Assembly (NCBI RefSeq): GCF_018274385.1
Contig: NZ_JAAFYZ010000014.1
Coordinates: 1-64,000, forward strand
DNA length: 64,000 nt
Source: Catenulispora pinistramenti
GTDB taxonomy: Bacteria > Actinomycetota > Actinomycetes > Streptomycetales > Catenulisporaceae
Reading direction: 5' to 3'
The position numbers and the translations under genes were made by a program. A model generated the notes under the pieces. That model ran no database searches. It saw only the letters and a list, made by a program, of their open reading frames with translations, and was not told the DNA's origin. This document shows positions 25,478 to 32,540 of this stretch, one piece after another; position 1 is the first letter of the stretch, and every line of letters begins with the position of its first letter.

Positions 25478-26256
25478 ACATCGGAAAGGTGGGACAGAAG
25501 CGTCCCGCCCATCTGCTTCAGCACCGTGGGATCGGTCGACACCGGCCCGATGATGGCGACGACCGAGACCGCCGTACCGACCGCGACCAGTTCGGCGGCC
25601 ATCAGCTCGGCCTTGCCGTCGGCGGTCAGGTAGTCGATGTAGCCGGCCTGCCCGGCCTTGGCCAGTTCCGGAATCGCGCTGGGCGACATGGTGACAGAGC
25701 CGCCGCCCTGCTGCGGCACGGAGAGGCTCTGGCACCCCTTGAGCCCCGCGGCGAGATCGGTGATCAGCGCCGAGGCCTTGGCAGCGGAGGGGAACGTCAT
25801 CACCGAGTCCTCGATCGAGTGGCCGTCCCCGGCCTTCGTGAGCTCGCGGTCCACCTCGGCCGTCGTGCCGTACTTAGGGACCAGGGCTTCCTGCGCGTCC
25901 ACGAAGACCTGGCAGGCACTACCCCCGGTGGCCACCACGTCCTGGACGTTCGTGGTCGCCTTGCTGTCCTGCGAGGGGTCGAAGGTGTAGCCGGCTTCGT
26001 CCTTGCCGGTCAGCAGGATCTGCTTGCTGATCACGTCCGTCGTCAGCGTGGATCCGGAGGCGCTACCGGAGGATGCGGCCTGTGCACTCGTACTCGGACT
26101 TGCGCTCGTACTCGAAACTGCACCCGTCCTCGTACTCGCCGACGGTTTGGCGGCCTTCGCCGAACCGCCGGTGCTACAGGCCGCCATGCTCAGGACTATC
26201 GCTGCGAAGACGGCTATGGAAACACCCTTGGTCCCGAACGGCATGGCGGTCAACAT
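25438..26256 (-). CDS. Lipoprotein of unknown function
   Basis: Up to 272 residues. A lipoprotein signal peptide ends in LSMAAC, so the Cys is the lipid-modified residue and the protein sits on the outer face of the membrane. A Ser/Ala/Thr-rich linker reaches about residue 75, then a globular domain with one pair of cysteines (GGSACQVF and LKGCQSL). ATG 26244 may be the real start, since TATGTT lies 7 bases upstream of it as for leaderless messages. No named family is recognised; the fold resembles sensor domains of secreted actinobacterial lipoproteins only in general size. Confidence 0.75.
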   Translation of the reverse strand: MLTAMPFGTKGVSIAVFAAIVLSMAACSTGGSAKAAKPSASTRTGAVSSTSASPSTSAQAASSGSASGSTLTTDVISKQILLTGKDEAGYTFDPSQDSKATTNVQDVVATGGSACQVFVDAQEALVPKYGTTAEVDRELTKAGDGHSIEDSVMTFPSAAKASALITDLAAGLKGCQSLSVPQQGGGSVTMSPSAIPELAKAGQAGYIDYLTADGKAELMAAELVAVGTAVSVVAIIGPVSTDPTVLKQMGGTLLSHLSDVQAGRLKSAQGAS

Positions 26257-26604
26257 AGCAGCACCCAGAGACGGCCGAAATGAACAACGAGTGTCACCGC
26301 GATCAGCGATCTAGCACCAGCCGTCGCGACGCACGAGATCTCGGGCGGCGCCGATCAGCACCGCGAGGGCAGCGCGCTCGGGGACGTAGCGCGGGAGAGC
26401 GGGAGAGGCCGAATCCTGCTGCGGACCGGCGCCCCAACTGGACGGGTCCTTACTGTGGCGACGGGCCCACTTTCGGCCTCCCCACGCCGTACCAGCCCCA
26501 GAGGTCTTGTCCAGGCCGGGCGCGCCAGCGGCAGCATTCCGCACGGATACGAACATGCCGCCTGTCCGACATTGCCACGATATTCGGCGCCCACAGTGCC
26601 ACGG
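26257..26604. other. Intergenic region without a clear gene
   Basis: No reading frame here has convincing coding character or a ribosome site. A minus-strand frame ending near 26311 encodes a C-terminal stretch (ERAALAVLIGAARDLVRRDG) that looks like a protein tail, so this could be decayed coding DNA in keeping with the remnant at its right side. Confidence 0.4.
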
Positions 26605-26920
26605 CTAATGTGCGTCGAGATCGGACAGCTGGGCCCGGACCCGCTCGATGGCCGGGCCCATTCCAAGGCGTCGGTAGATATGCAACGCCTGGTTCAGGTA
26701 TGCCAGGCCCTGGGCGCGATCGCCGGTAGCCAGGTCGTGGTCGGCTATACCCTCTAGAGAGATCGCCTCGTCGGTGGGTTTGTGTAGTTCCCGGTTCATG
26801 GCCAGGGCCTGCTGATATAGCGTGACGGCGCGGATGCGGCGCCGAGCGCGGCGATGGTGGCGGCGTGATAGTTCAGCACGGTGGCCTCGCCACCACGGTC
26901 ACCGATCTTTCGCCCCGGAT
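26605..26920 (-). pseudogene. Frameshifted TPR-protein remnant
   Basis: Reading right to left, one frame gives TPR-like sequence IGDRGGEATVLNYHAATIAA and then LG; after about 26840-26846 the homology continues in another frame as RRIRAVTLYQQALAMNRELH, then KPTDEAISLEGIADHDLATG and LAYLNQALHIYRRLG, ending at stop 26605-26607. The repeated pattern (GDR..EA..L..IA, then A...YQQAL) is that of the tetratricopeptide tails of SARP/NB-ARC-type actinobacterial regulators. One missing base would restore the frame. No N-terminal domain is present, so this is a broken gene end. Confidence 0.75.
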
Positions 26921-26992
26921 CAAGATCATCCGGCCCATTTCGGGCCCGCATGAGGCTCGAAAACACTCATGATCAACACCGAGTGTCCAATT

Positions 26993-27036
26993 TAGATGTC
27001 GAAGTACTAGACATGGAAACCTGTGAGCTGCGGAAA
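26993..27036. repeat. Repeat copy C (44 bp), glnA-end related
   Basis: This 44-bp segment matches 27997-28040 at about 39 of 44 positions without gaps, and patchy similarity continues to about 27085. It begins with TAGATGTCGAAGTA, a copy of the last codons and stop of glnA on the minus strand, and ends with CTGCGGAAA. It lies just upstream of the hypothetical gene at 27118. Confidence 0.75.
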
Positions 27037-27117
27037 CGCGGCGAGTGGGTACGGGCGGCCCACTCTGGGCCCACCCCGCCTACGCGAGCTGGACTCGTCT
27101 CCAGCACCTCGAACATC

Positions 27118-27654
27118 ATGGCCGCTGTGAACCTCTACGAAGTGGTGCCTGATCCTCCTGACGACGTCCACGAACGTTGGCGGAACCGCGAGGCCCCCGA
27201 CGGAGACTTCATCGTGTACTCCGACGGGTCGCTGTCGGTGATGAGCCTGGTACGACTCCGTGCGCATGACGCGCGCCACGACCCGCGGTCGGAGGACTGG
27301 CACTGGTCGCAGACCCTGCGGGCCACTGCGTGGCGCGCCGGCGACTGGCTGGACGTCGACGGGACGATGGCCTCGTCCAGCCACGCCGGGTACCGTGCCC
27401 TCGCCGGGGAGTCGGCGAGCCACGGCAGCATCGGCTGGGTCGCGCTGACCCTTGACGACGAGCAGCGCACGCTGCAGTGGCTGGCAGTGGCCTGCTCGTC
27501 CAACCCGTTCGCCGAAGTCACCCTGGACGAGGCCACGGTCACCGCCACCAGCACCCTGGGGCGCGTCTGGGCCTTCCCGCGCGACGCCCCGCATCTGGTG
27601 GCGATCACCGCGGACCCGGACTATCCATGGCCGCGCACTGTTGGGGAACGGTAG
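27118..27654 (+). CDS. Hypothetical protein, 178 residues
   Basis: No family recognised. ATG 27118 (MAAVNLYEVVPDPPDDVHER) is preferred because upstream in-frame sequence runs through repeat copy C; GTG 27127 is the alternative and neither has a clear ribosome site. The protein is acidic, Trp-rich (WHWSQTLRATAWRAGDWLDV) and soluble, with no signal peptide or membrane segment. Codon use (strong G/C at third positions) supports coding. Its place among repeats, a toxin-antitoxin pair and gene remnants suggests an accessory, possibly immunity-like gene; that is inference from context only. Confidence 0.6.
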   Translation: MAAVNLYEVVPDPPDDVHERWRNREAPDGDFIVYSDGSLSVMSLVRLRAHDARHDPRSEDWHWSQTLRATAWRAGDWLDVDGTMASSSHAGYRALAGESASHGSIGWVALTLDDEQRTLQWLAVACSSNPFAEVTLDEATVTATSTLGRVWAFPRDAPHLVAITADPDYPWPRTVGER

Positions 27655-27675
27655 GGCGCTACCCAGGCCGTACGG

Positions 27676-27882
27676 CTACTCGCCCTCGACGGCCACAGCG
27701 GCAAGCTTGTCGAGCAGCGCGGTGATGACGGCGTCGGTCAACCGGTAGCCGTCGGCAGTCCGCGTCGGGCAGAACGTCCGCGACCAGGTGATCGCGAAGT
27801 CGTGCTCCTGGTCGACGTGCACCACGGTCGGCTCGCCGTGCTTGCCGCACGCGCGGTAGTCGAGGGCGGGATCCGCCGCAGC
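27676..27882 (-). pseudogene. C-terminal remnant of an SMI1/KNR4-like protein
   Basis: On the minus strand, a frame ending at TAG 27676-27678 encodes ADPALDYRACGKHGEPTVV followed by HVDQEHDFAITWSRTF and an amphipathic tail. The pattern DYR.CG..GEP.VVHVDQE.D..ITW is characteristic of the C-terminal part of SMI1/KNR4 (SUKH) family proteins, which often act as immunity proteins to contact-dependent toxins. The N-terminal two thirds are missing: homology stops exactly where repeat copy A begins (27883). No start codon precedes it. It is a truncated gene. Confidence 0.65.
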
Positions 27883-28010
27883 GATCCTCGGACCTGTAGA
27901 TACGCGTATCGCCCCAGGTCAGCGACTTGCAGAACTGGGGCGATACGGGGTGCTGCAACATTCTCAAACTGCGTCTCCGCAGGCCAAGCCACGTTCTAGA
28001 TGTCGAAGTA
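27883..28010. repeat. Repeat copy A (128 bp), duplicate of glnA end and terminator
   Basis: Aligns without gaps to 28815-28942 at about 110 of 128 positions. It includes a decayed copy of the CCCCAGGTCAG hairpin and, on the minus strand, codons for Glu-Tyr-Phe-Asp-Ile-stop matching the true glnA C-terminus (Leu-Tyr-Phe-Asp-Ile-stop). Bases 27997-28040 overlap the segment shared with copy C. It abuts the SMI1 remnant on one side and vapC on the other. Confidence 0.85.
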
Positions 28011-28085
28011 CTCGCCATGAAAACCTCTGACCTGCGGAAAACCTGCCGCTGAGTATGCCGGGCCCACTTCGGCCCACATGCCTTA

Positions 28086-28496
28086 CTAGCTGCGGATATC
28101 CTGCTGTCGAAGCTCCGACAGTACAGAGGCGATGGCCACGAAGTCGTTGTCGACGTGCAGAACCGTGAGGCCGTGGTGCACGGCTGTCGCGGCGACCAGA
28201 AGGTCGATGGGGCCGGGTCCGCGGTGCTGCGACTTGAGCGTGAGTTTGTACTGGGCGGCATCGACCCAGCGCCATGCATCCTTCGGCACTGGTGCCATCC
28301 CACACAGGACATCGACGACGCTGGCCATTTCGTCACGGTGTGCGGCATTCTCCGCAGAATAGAGAATCTCGGCGCGTGTCGGTTCGCTGACGTGGAACAG
28401 ACCCTCCGCGCCGTAGTGCTCCCAGGCCTTCATCGTCTCCGGGGTGCGCGTCAGATGCCAGAAGGCTGAGGTGTCGAGGAGGAACCCGAACTTCAC
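28086..28496 (-). CDS. vapC: VapC-type PIN-domain toxin ribonuclease
   Basis: About 136 residues. PIN-domain acidic residues are visible: Asp in FGFLLDTSAFW, Glu in TRAEILYSAE, Asp in GPIDLLVAATA and Asp in LHVDNDF. VapC toxins are metal-dependent RNases that cut tRNA, rRNA or mRNA and are held inactive by the cognate VapB. GTG 28496 overlaps the vapB stop as GTGA; GTG 28505 is a longer option. The pair is tightly coupled and lies between two glnA-end repeats (A and B). Confidence 0.92.
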   Translation of the reverse strand: MKFGFLLDTSAFWHLTRTPETMKAWEHYGAEGLFHVSEPTRAEILYSAENAAHRDEMASVVDVLCGMAPVPKDAWRWVDAAQYKLTLKSQHRGPGPIDLLVAATAVHHGLTVLHVDNDFVAIASVLSELRQQDIRS

Positions 28497-28714
28497 TCGT
28501 GCCACGCCTCTTTTCGTGCTTCGTACGCGGCGATGCCCCTGTCGAAGTCGCCTTGTGCGCCCATGGCGGTTAGCTTCCGCATAGCCTCAAGGCGCCTCAG
28601 CCTGGCTGCTGTCTCCTGCAGGGCCTTGTTGACGGTGTCCTTCTTCGTCGTCGTTCCCAGCAGCCTCATGGCCTCTGCCAGTGCGTCCTCGTCTAGATCG
28701 ATTTGGGTGAGCGA
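28493..28714 (-). CDS. vapB: VapB-type antitoxin
   Basis: About 73 residues from GTG 28714 (VSLTQIDLDEDALAEAMRLL), with GGAGG 6 bases upstream. The N-terminal ribbon-helix-helix-like part (TQIDLDEDALAEAMRLLGTT) and KKDTVNKALQETAARLRRLE match the short VapB family common in actinobacteria; the C-terminal tail (FDRGIAAYEARKEAWHE) would wrap the toxin. It overlaps vapC by 4 bases. The palindromes at 28740-28780 are the likely autoregulatory operator. Confidence 0.9.
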   Translation of the reverse strand, partial: SLTQIDLDEDALAEAMRLLGTTTKKDTVNKALQETAARLRRLEAMRKLTAMGAQGDFDRGIAAYEARKEAWHE

Positions 28715-28739
28715 CACGGGTCCGCCTCCGATCTGGTCG

Positions 28740-28780
28740 CATGTACATGGCATGTGTCCCTAATGTACATCATGTACATG
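28740..28780. promoter_or_regulatory. Operator for vapBC (CATGTACATG palindromes)
   Basis: Perfect palindromes CATGTACATG at 28740-28749 and 28771-28780, plus ATGTACAT at 28763-28770, all lie just upstream of the vapB GTG (28714). Such clustered palindromes are typical of toxin-antitoxin autoregulation. Confidence 0.75.
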
Positions 28781-28814
28781 CCGATGTCAGGCCCACGGGC
28801 GGGTGAACATGAGG

Positions 28815-28942
28815 GATCCCCGGACCCATAGATACGGGTATCGCCCCAGGTCAGCGGCTTGCTGACCTGGGGCGATACGAGGTGGCGCATTTTCTTCAAA
28901 CTGCGTTTCCGCAGGTCAAGCCACGTTCTAAATGTCGAAGTA
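28815..28942. repeat. Repeat copy B: authentic glnA 3' end and terminator
   Basis: The 128-bp parent copy of repeat A; it contains the last five codons and stop of glnA (28928-28942) and the downstream terminator. A second copy lies 932 bp to the left, on the far side of vapBC. Confidence 0.85.
28838..28878. terminator. Hairpin terminator of glnA
   Basis: Perfect 17-bp arms 28838-28854 and 28862-28878 around CGGCTTG, 50 bases beyond the glnA stop. The core is nearly identical to the hairpin at 15062-15104. Confidence 0.88.
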
Positions 28943-30352
28943 GAGCTCGAACTCATGCGGCGTGGGCCGCAGCCGAACCGGGTCGACCTCCCGCTCCCGC
29001 TTGTACGAGATCCACGTGTCGATCAGGTCCTGGGTGAACACGCCGCCCTCGAGCAGGTACTCGTGGTCGGCCTCCAGGGAGTCCAGCACTGCCGGGAGGC
29101 TGCCGGGGACCTGGGGGATCGAGGCGTGCTCGTCCGGCGGGAGCTCGTAGAGGTCCTTGTCGACCGGGGCCATCGGCTCGATCTTGTTCTTCACGCCGTC
29201 CAGGCCGGCCATCATCATCGCGGAGAAGGCCAGGTACGGGTTCGAGGAGGGGTCCGGGCAGCGGAACTCGATGCGCTTGGCCTTCGGGTTCGAGCCGGTG
29301 ATCGGGATGCGGATGCAGGCCGAGCGGTTGCGCTGGCTGTAGACCAGGTTGACCGGCGCCTCGTAGCCGGGGACCAGGCGGCGGTAGCTGTTGACCGTCG
29401 GGTTGGTGAAGGCCAGCAGTGAGGGGGCGTGCTTCAGGATGCCGCCGATGTAGTGGCGGGCGGTGTCCGACAGGCCCGCGTAGCCGACCTCGTCGTAGAA
29501 CAGCGGGACGCCGTCCTTCCACAGGCTCTGGTGGCAGTGCATGCCCGAGCCGTTGTCGCCGAAGACCGGCTTGGGCATGAAGGTCGCGGTCTTGCCGGCC
29601 TGCCAGGCCACGTTCTTGATGATGTACTTGAACAGCATCAGGTCGTCGGCGGCGGCCAGCAGGGTGTTGAACCGGTAGTTGATCTCCGCCTGGCCGGCCG
29701 AGCCGACCTCGTGGTGCTGGCGCTCGACGATCAGGCCGGACTCGATGAGCGTGCGGCTCATGGTCGCGCGCAGGTCCGTGTAGTGGTCGTTCGGGGCCAC
29801 CGGGAAGTAGCCGCCCTTGACCCGCGGCTTGTAGCCCCGGTTGCCGCCCTCTTCGGAGCGCCCGGTGTTCCAGAACGCCGCCTCGGCGTCGATGTGGTAG
29901 AAGCTCTCGCCGGGGCCGGAGGCGAAGCGGACGTCGTCGAACACGTAGAACTCGGCCTCCGGGCCGAAGTAGCACGTGTCGGCGATGCCGGTGCCCTTCA
30001 GGTACGCCTCGGCCTTCTTGGCCACGTTGCGCGGGTCGCGGGAGTAGGCCTCACCGGTCAGCGGGTCGTGGATGAAGAAGTTGATGTTGAGGGTCTTCTC
30101 CGCGCGGAACGGGTCCAGGCGGGCGGTGCTGACGTCGGGCAGCAGCTGCATGTCCGACTCGTGGATGGCCTGGAAGCCGCGGATCGAGGAGCCGTCGAAG
30201 GCCAGGCCCTGGGCGAAGACGTCGGCGTCGAACGACTCAACCGGCACCGTGAAGTGCTGCATCACCCCGGGCAGGTCACAGAACCGCACATCGACGCTCT
30301 TCACGTCGTTGTCCCTGAGGTACGCCAGTACCTCGTCGGCGTTCGAGAACAT
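28928..30352 (-). CDS. glnA: Glutamine synthetase, type I
   Basis: 474 residues, the normal length of GSI-beta. It makes glutamine from glutamate, ammonium and ATP as a cytosolic dodecamer. Visible signatures: FDGSSIRGF near the N-terminus, the metal-binding [28 protein letters not shown], the ATP/glutamate region [11 protein letters not shown] and [18 protein letters not shown], and the adenylylation Tyr in [14 protein letters not shown] lies upstream of ATG 30352. A two-box GlnR site lies about 95-130 bases upstream. It precedes, divergently, the RDD gene of the glnA-lip block. Confidence 0.97.
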   Translation of the reverse strand: MFSNADEVLAYLRDNDVKSVDVRFCDLPGVMQHFTVPVESFDADVFAQGLAFDGSSIRGFQAIHESDMQLLPDVSTARLDPFRAEKTLNINFFIHDPLTGEAYSRDPRNVAKKAEAYLKGTGIADTCYFGPEAEFYVFDDVRFASGPGESFYHIDAEAAFWNTGRSEEGGNRGYKPRVKGGYFPVAPNDHYTDLRATMSRTLIESGLIVERQHHEVGSAGQAEINYRFNTLLAAADDLMLFKYIIKNVAWQAGKTATFMPKPVFGDNGSGMHCHQSLWKDGVPLFYDEVGYAGLSDTARHYIGGILKHAPSLLAFTNPTVNSYRRLVPGYEAPVNLVYSQRNRSACIRIPITGSNPKAKRIEFRCPDPSSNPYLAFSAMMMAGLDGVKNKIEPMAPVDKDLYELPPDEHASIPQVPGSLPAVLDSLEADHEYLLEGGVFTQDLIDTWISYKREREVDPVRLRPTPHEFELYFDI

Positions 30353-30444
30353 CCACTACTCCTTTGAGTACTCTCACCGGCCGGAAGCCTCTCGCCACCG
30401 GGGCCGGGACCCAACGGGCACTTCTGTGACCGTAGGACCGGGGG

Positions 30445-30482
30445 GTTTCCCGGCCGTGTCCCTTTTGTTTCCGGCGTGTTAC
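30445..30482 (-). promoter_or_regulatory. GlnR double binding site upstream of glnA
   Basis: On the minus strand the order is GTAAC-N6-GAAAC-N6-GACAC-N6-GAAAC, exactly the gTnAc-n6-GaAAc double-box known for the actinobacterial nitrogen regulator GlnR. Plus-strand half-sites are at 30445, 30456, 30467 and 30478, i.e. 11 bp apart, one helical turn. The distance to glnA is as in Streptomyces. Confidence 0.85.
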
Positions 30483-30593
30483 ACGGAGCCCGGCTCCCTT
30501 CCAACCTACCCTGTGGGCAGGTCGGCGCCCCTGGAATGGTCGGGGGCGACGTTGGTGGCGGGCGTGGAAAGTGTGCGGGGTACCGTGGACGCC

Positions 30594-31001
30594 ATGACCT
30601 CGTCCGACTATTCCGGCCAGCGTTTCGGCCTCCCGCAGACCGGTCCGGGCTCGATGGCCCCGGTCGGCCGCCGGCTGGCCGCGTTGATGATCGACTGGGC
30701 CATCGCCTACGGCGTGGCCTACCTGCTGGTCGGCGACCGGCTGTTCAAGTCCGGCCAGTTCGCGGCACTGAGCCTGCTGGCGGTGATGTACCTGGTGGGC
30801 CTGTCCATCAGCGGCTCCACCTTCGGGATGGCGATCCTGGGCCTGCGGGTCAGCTCCGATCAGGGGGCCAGGGCCACGCCGTACAAGATCGCGATGCGCA
30901 CCGTGCTGTTGTTCCTGGTCATCCCGGCGGTGGTCTGGGACGCCGACGGCCGCGGCCTGCACGACCGGGTCGCGCACACGATGATCATCTCCACCCGCTG
31001 A
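30594..31001 (+). CDS. RDD-family membrane protein
   Basis: 135 residues with the RDD signature (APVGRRLAALMIDWAIAYGV; Arg and Asp at the start of helix 1) and three hydrophobic helices, ending GRGLHDRVAHTMIIS, typical of the family. ATG 30594 follows TACCGT by 7 bases, so the transcript may be leaderless. RDD proteins are small inner-membrane proteins of uncertain, possibly transport, function. Its place between glnA and the DUF4191 gene is conserved in Streptomyces as I know it. Confidence 0.9.
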   Translation: MTSSDYSGQRFGLPQTGPGSMAPVGRRLAALMIDWAIAYGVAYLLVGDRLFKSGQFAALSLLAVMYLVGLSISGSTFGMAILGLRVSSDQGARATPYKIAMRTVLLFLVIPAVVWDADGRGLHDRVAHTMIISTR

Positions 31002-31150
31002 CCGATCCGGCGCGTGGAGCACGGCCCCGCGGCCGAAAAGCAAGCGATATCCGCATCGGGCGCCCACGAGACGCACGCTGACCAGCGTCTCCGCGCAATG
31101 CCTCGCGCAGTGCCCCGCCCAGTGCCCCGGCACGTACCCGCGCACAACGC

Positions 31151-31187
31151 CGACGGCCCGCGACCGGAGACCGGTCGCGGGCCGTCG
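31151..31187. terminator. Hairpin between RDD and DUF4191 genes
   Basis: Perfect 17-bp arms 31151-31167 and 31171-31187 (CGACGGCCCGCGACCGG) with a 3-base loop, between convergent genes, so it can serve both. Confidence 0.85.
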
Positions 31188-31243
31188 TACGTTCCATGGC
31201 GTTTCGCTAGGGTTACAGCACGCAGACGCGGGCTTGTGACGAT

Positions 31244-31969
31244 TCAGCGCACCTGGCCGCGCGGCATCTTGCCGTTACGCGGCATCGGGCCCTTCGGGAT
31301 CGGCATGTTCGGCCCGACGGCCTTGAGCCGGTTCTGGTACTCCTGCACCTGTGCCGGACGCAGGTAGCCCTTGCCGGTGGCCGGCTTGAGCCGCATCACC
31401 TTCTTGTTCAGCCGCCCCAGCGGCACCATGCCCTCTTCGTCGCCGGCCACGATGTCCTCGGCGACCAGCGGCACGTCCGGGCCGAACAGCCGGGTCAGGT
31501 GCCGGCGCTCCTCGGTGAACAGCGCCTTGAGCCGGTTCGGGTTGCCCTCGCCGACCAGGACGATGCCCGGGCGGCCGAGCACCCGGTGGATCATGTCCTG
31601 CTGCCGGTTGAAGCGGACGCCGGGGGTGACGTCCCAGCCCCGGCGCAGCGTGTCCAGCACCGAGGCGGCGGCGCCGGCCTGGTCCTTGATCGAGGAGTAG
31701 GCCGCACGCTGGGCCCGCCGCCCGAAGACGATCATCGCGGCCAGTACCGCGACCGGGATGCCGAAGATGCCGTAGAAAAGCGGGGAGCCGAGCGCGAAGC
31801 CCAGCGCCACGAACACCACCAGGGCGGCCACGGCCCAGGCGGCCAGGACCAGGGGAAGCTTGGGATCCTCCTTGCGGGTCATCCCGTAGACCTCGCGGAT
31901 CTGCTTCAGCCGACCCTTTTTCTTGGGCGCATCCCCGTCGGCGGGGGTCTTCGTGGTGTCGCGTGCCAT
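31244..31969 (-). CDS. DUF4191 membrane protein
   Basis: 241 residues: a basic N-terminal tail (APKKKGRLKQIREVYGMTRK), two close hydrophobic helices (about 43-62 and 66-86), then a soluble domain (VLDTLRRGWDVTPGVRFNR ... IVLVGEGNPNRLKALFTEER). This is the actinobacterial DUF4191 family found next to lipA. ATG 31969 is used; upstream in-frame sequence is implausible. Its role is not known; conservation beside lipoate genes suggests, but does not show, a link. Confidence 0.88.
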   Translation of the reverse strand: MARDTTKTPADGDAPKKKGRLKQIREVYGMTRKEDPKLPLVLAAWAVAALVVFVALGFALGSPLFYGIFGIPVAVLAAMIVFGRRAQRAAYSSIKDQAGAAASVLDTLRRGWDVTPGVRFNRQQDMIHRVLGRPGIVLVGEGNPNRLKALFTEERRHLTRLFGPDVPLVAEDIVAGDEEGMVPLGRLNKKVMRLKPATGKGYLRPAQVQEYQNRLKAVGPNMPIPKGPMPRNGKMPRGQVR

Positions 31970-32019
31970 GCCACGCAGGATACGTGGTGCCCGCGCCCGG
32001 TGGTAAACCAGTGCGGACG

Positions 32020-32205
32020 TTATCGGGTCCGCAGGCTCATCGCGGTGAGCGATTCGTGCGCCTCGGCCCGCAGCGCGGCCCGTTCCCGGCCCTCCAGCAC
32101 GGCGGCGTGGGCGTTGGCCAACGCGCCGCGCTGGCCGCCGGCCCGCAGGACCCGGCGCTCGAACGATAGAAGCATGGTGCGGACGGAGTACGTTGTGGTG
32201 CTCAT
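32020..32205 (-). CDS. Small basic protein between DUF4191 and lipA
   Basis: 61 residues (MSTTTYSVRTMLLSFERRVL at the start), Arg/Ala-rich, predicted helical, without a membrane segment. A GAGG sequence lies about 9 bases before ATG. Streptomyces carries a small unnamed gene at the same place between the DUF4191 gene and lipA, which is the main support. No function is known. Confidence 0.5.
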   Translation of the reverse strand: MSTTTYSVRTMLLSFERRVLRAGGQRGALANAHAAVLEGRERAALRAEAHESLTAMSLRTR

Positions 32206-32367
32206 GGCAAGACCTCGACCAGGAGAAAAGAGGGGGGACGTCGGGGGAGCGGAGCCGGTGGCGGTCCACCACCACTGTCAATATTCTTTGTTACAGGGCC
32301 TAGTGTGGCCGGTCAAATCGTGGTAACGGGATACGCAATACTGCGGATCCCGTTCCGCCGGCACACA

Positions 32368-32402
32368 AAACGGCCCCGGTCCGATCTGGACCGGGGCCGT
32401 TG
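32368..32402. terminator. Hairpin downstream of lipA
   Basis: Perfect 15-bp arms 32368-32382 and 32388-32402 (AAACGGCCCCGGTCC) around GATCT; A-run on one side and T on the other give some tail in both directions. It lies beyond the minus-strand lipA stop and upstream of the small gene at 32020. Confidence 0.85.
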
Positions 32403-32460
32403 TTCGCAGCGTCCTAACAAAGGGGCTGAGTAGCGGTTTTCGAAACCGTCTGAGGTGCGA

Positions 32461-32540
32461 CCAACGTCACGCCGGGACGGCCGACATCATCTCGGATCCA
32501 CCGACGTTACGCCGGGCGGGCCGACGTCACGCCGGAACGC
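32461..32540. repeat. Four 20-bp tandem units overlapping the lipA stop
   Basis: Units start at 32461, 32481, 32501 and 32521, exactly 20 bp apart; three carry CC(A/G)ACGT(C/T)ACGCCGG and the 32481 unit is decayed. The unit at 32521 contains the lipA stop codon (32527-32529), so the repeats appear to be copies of the lipA 3' end spreading downstream. Confidence 0.8.

Noticed and set aside
26257-28942. Complete integrative element in the repeat patch
   Set aside because: No integrase, excisionase, replication or transfer gene, and no tRNA site; only scars and a TA pair are visible.
28693-28956. Minus-strand frame through repeat B (and its copy in repeat A)
   Set aside because: It arises from the duplicated glnA end read in another frame; no ribosome site and no conserved protein.
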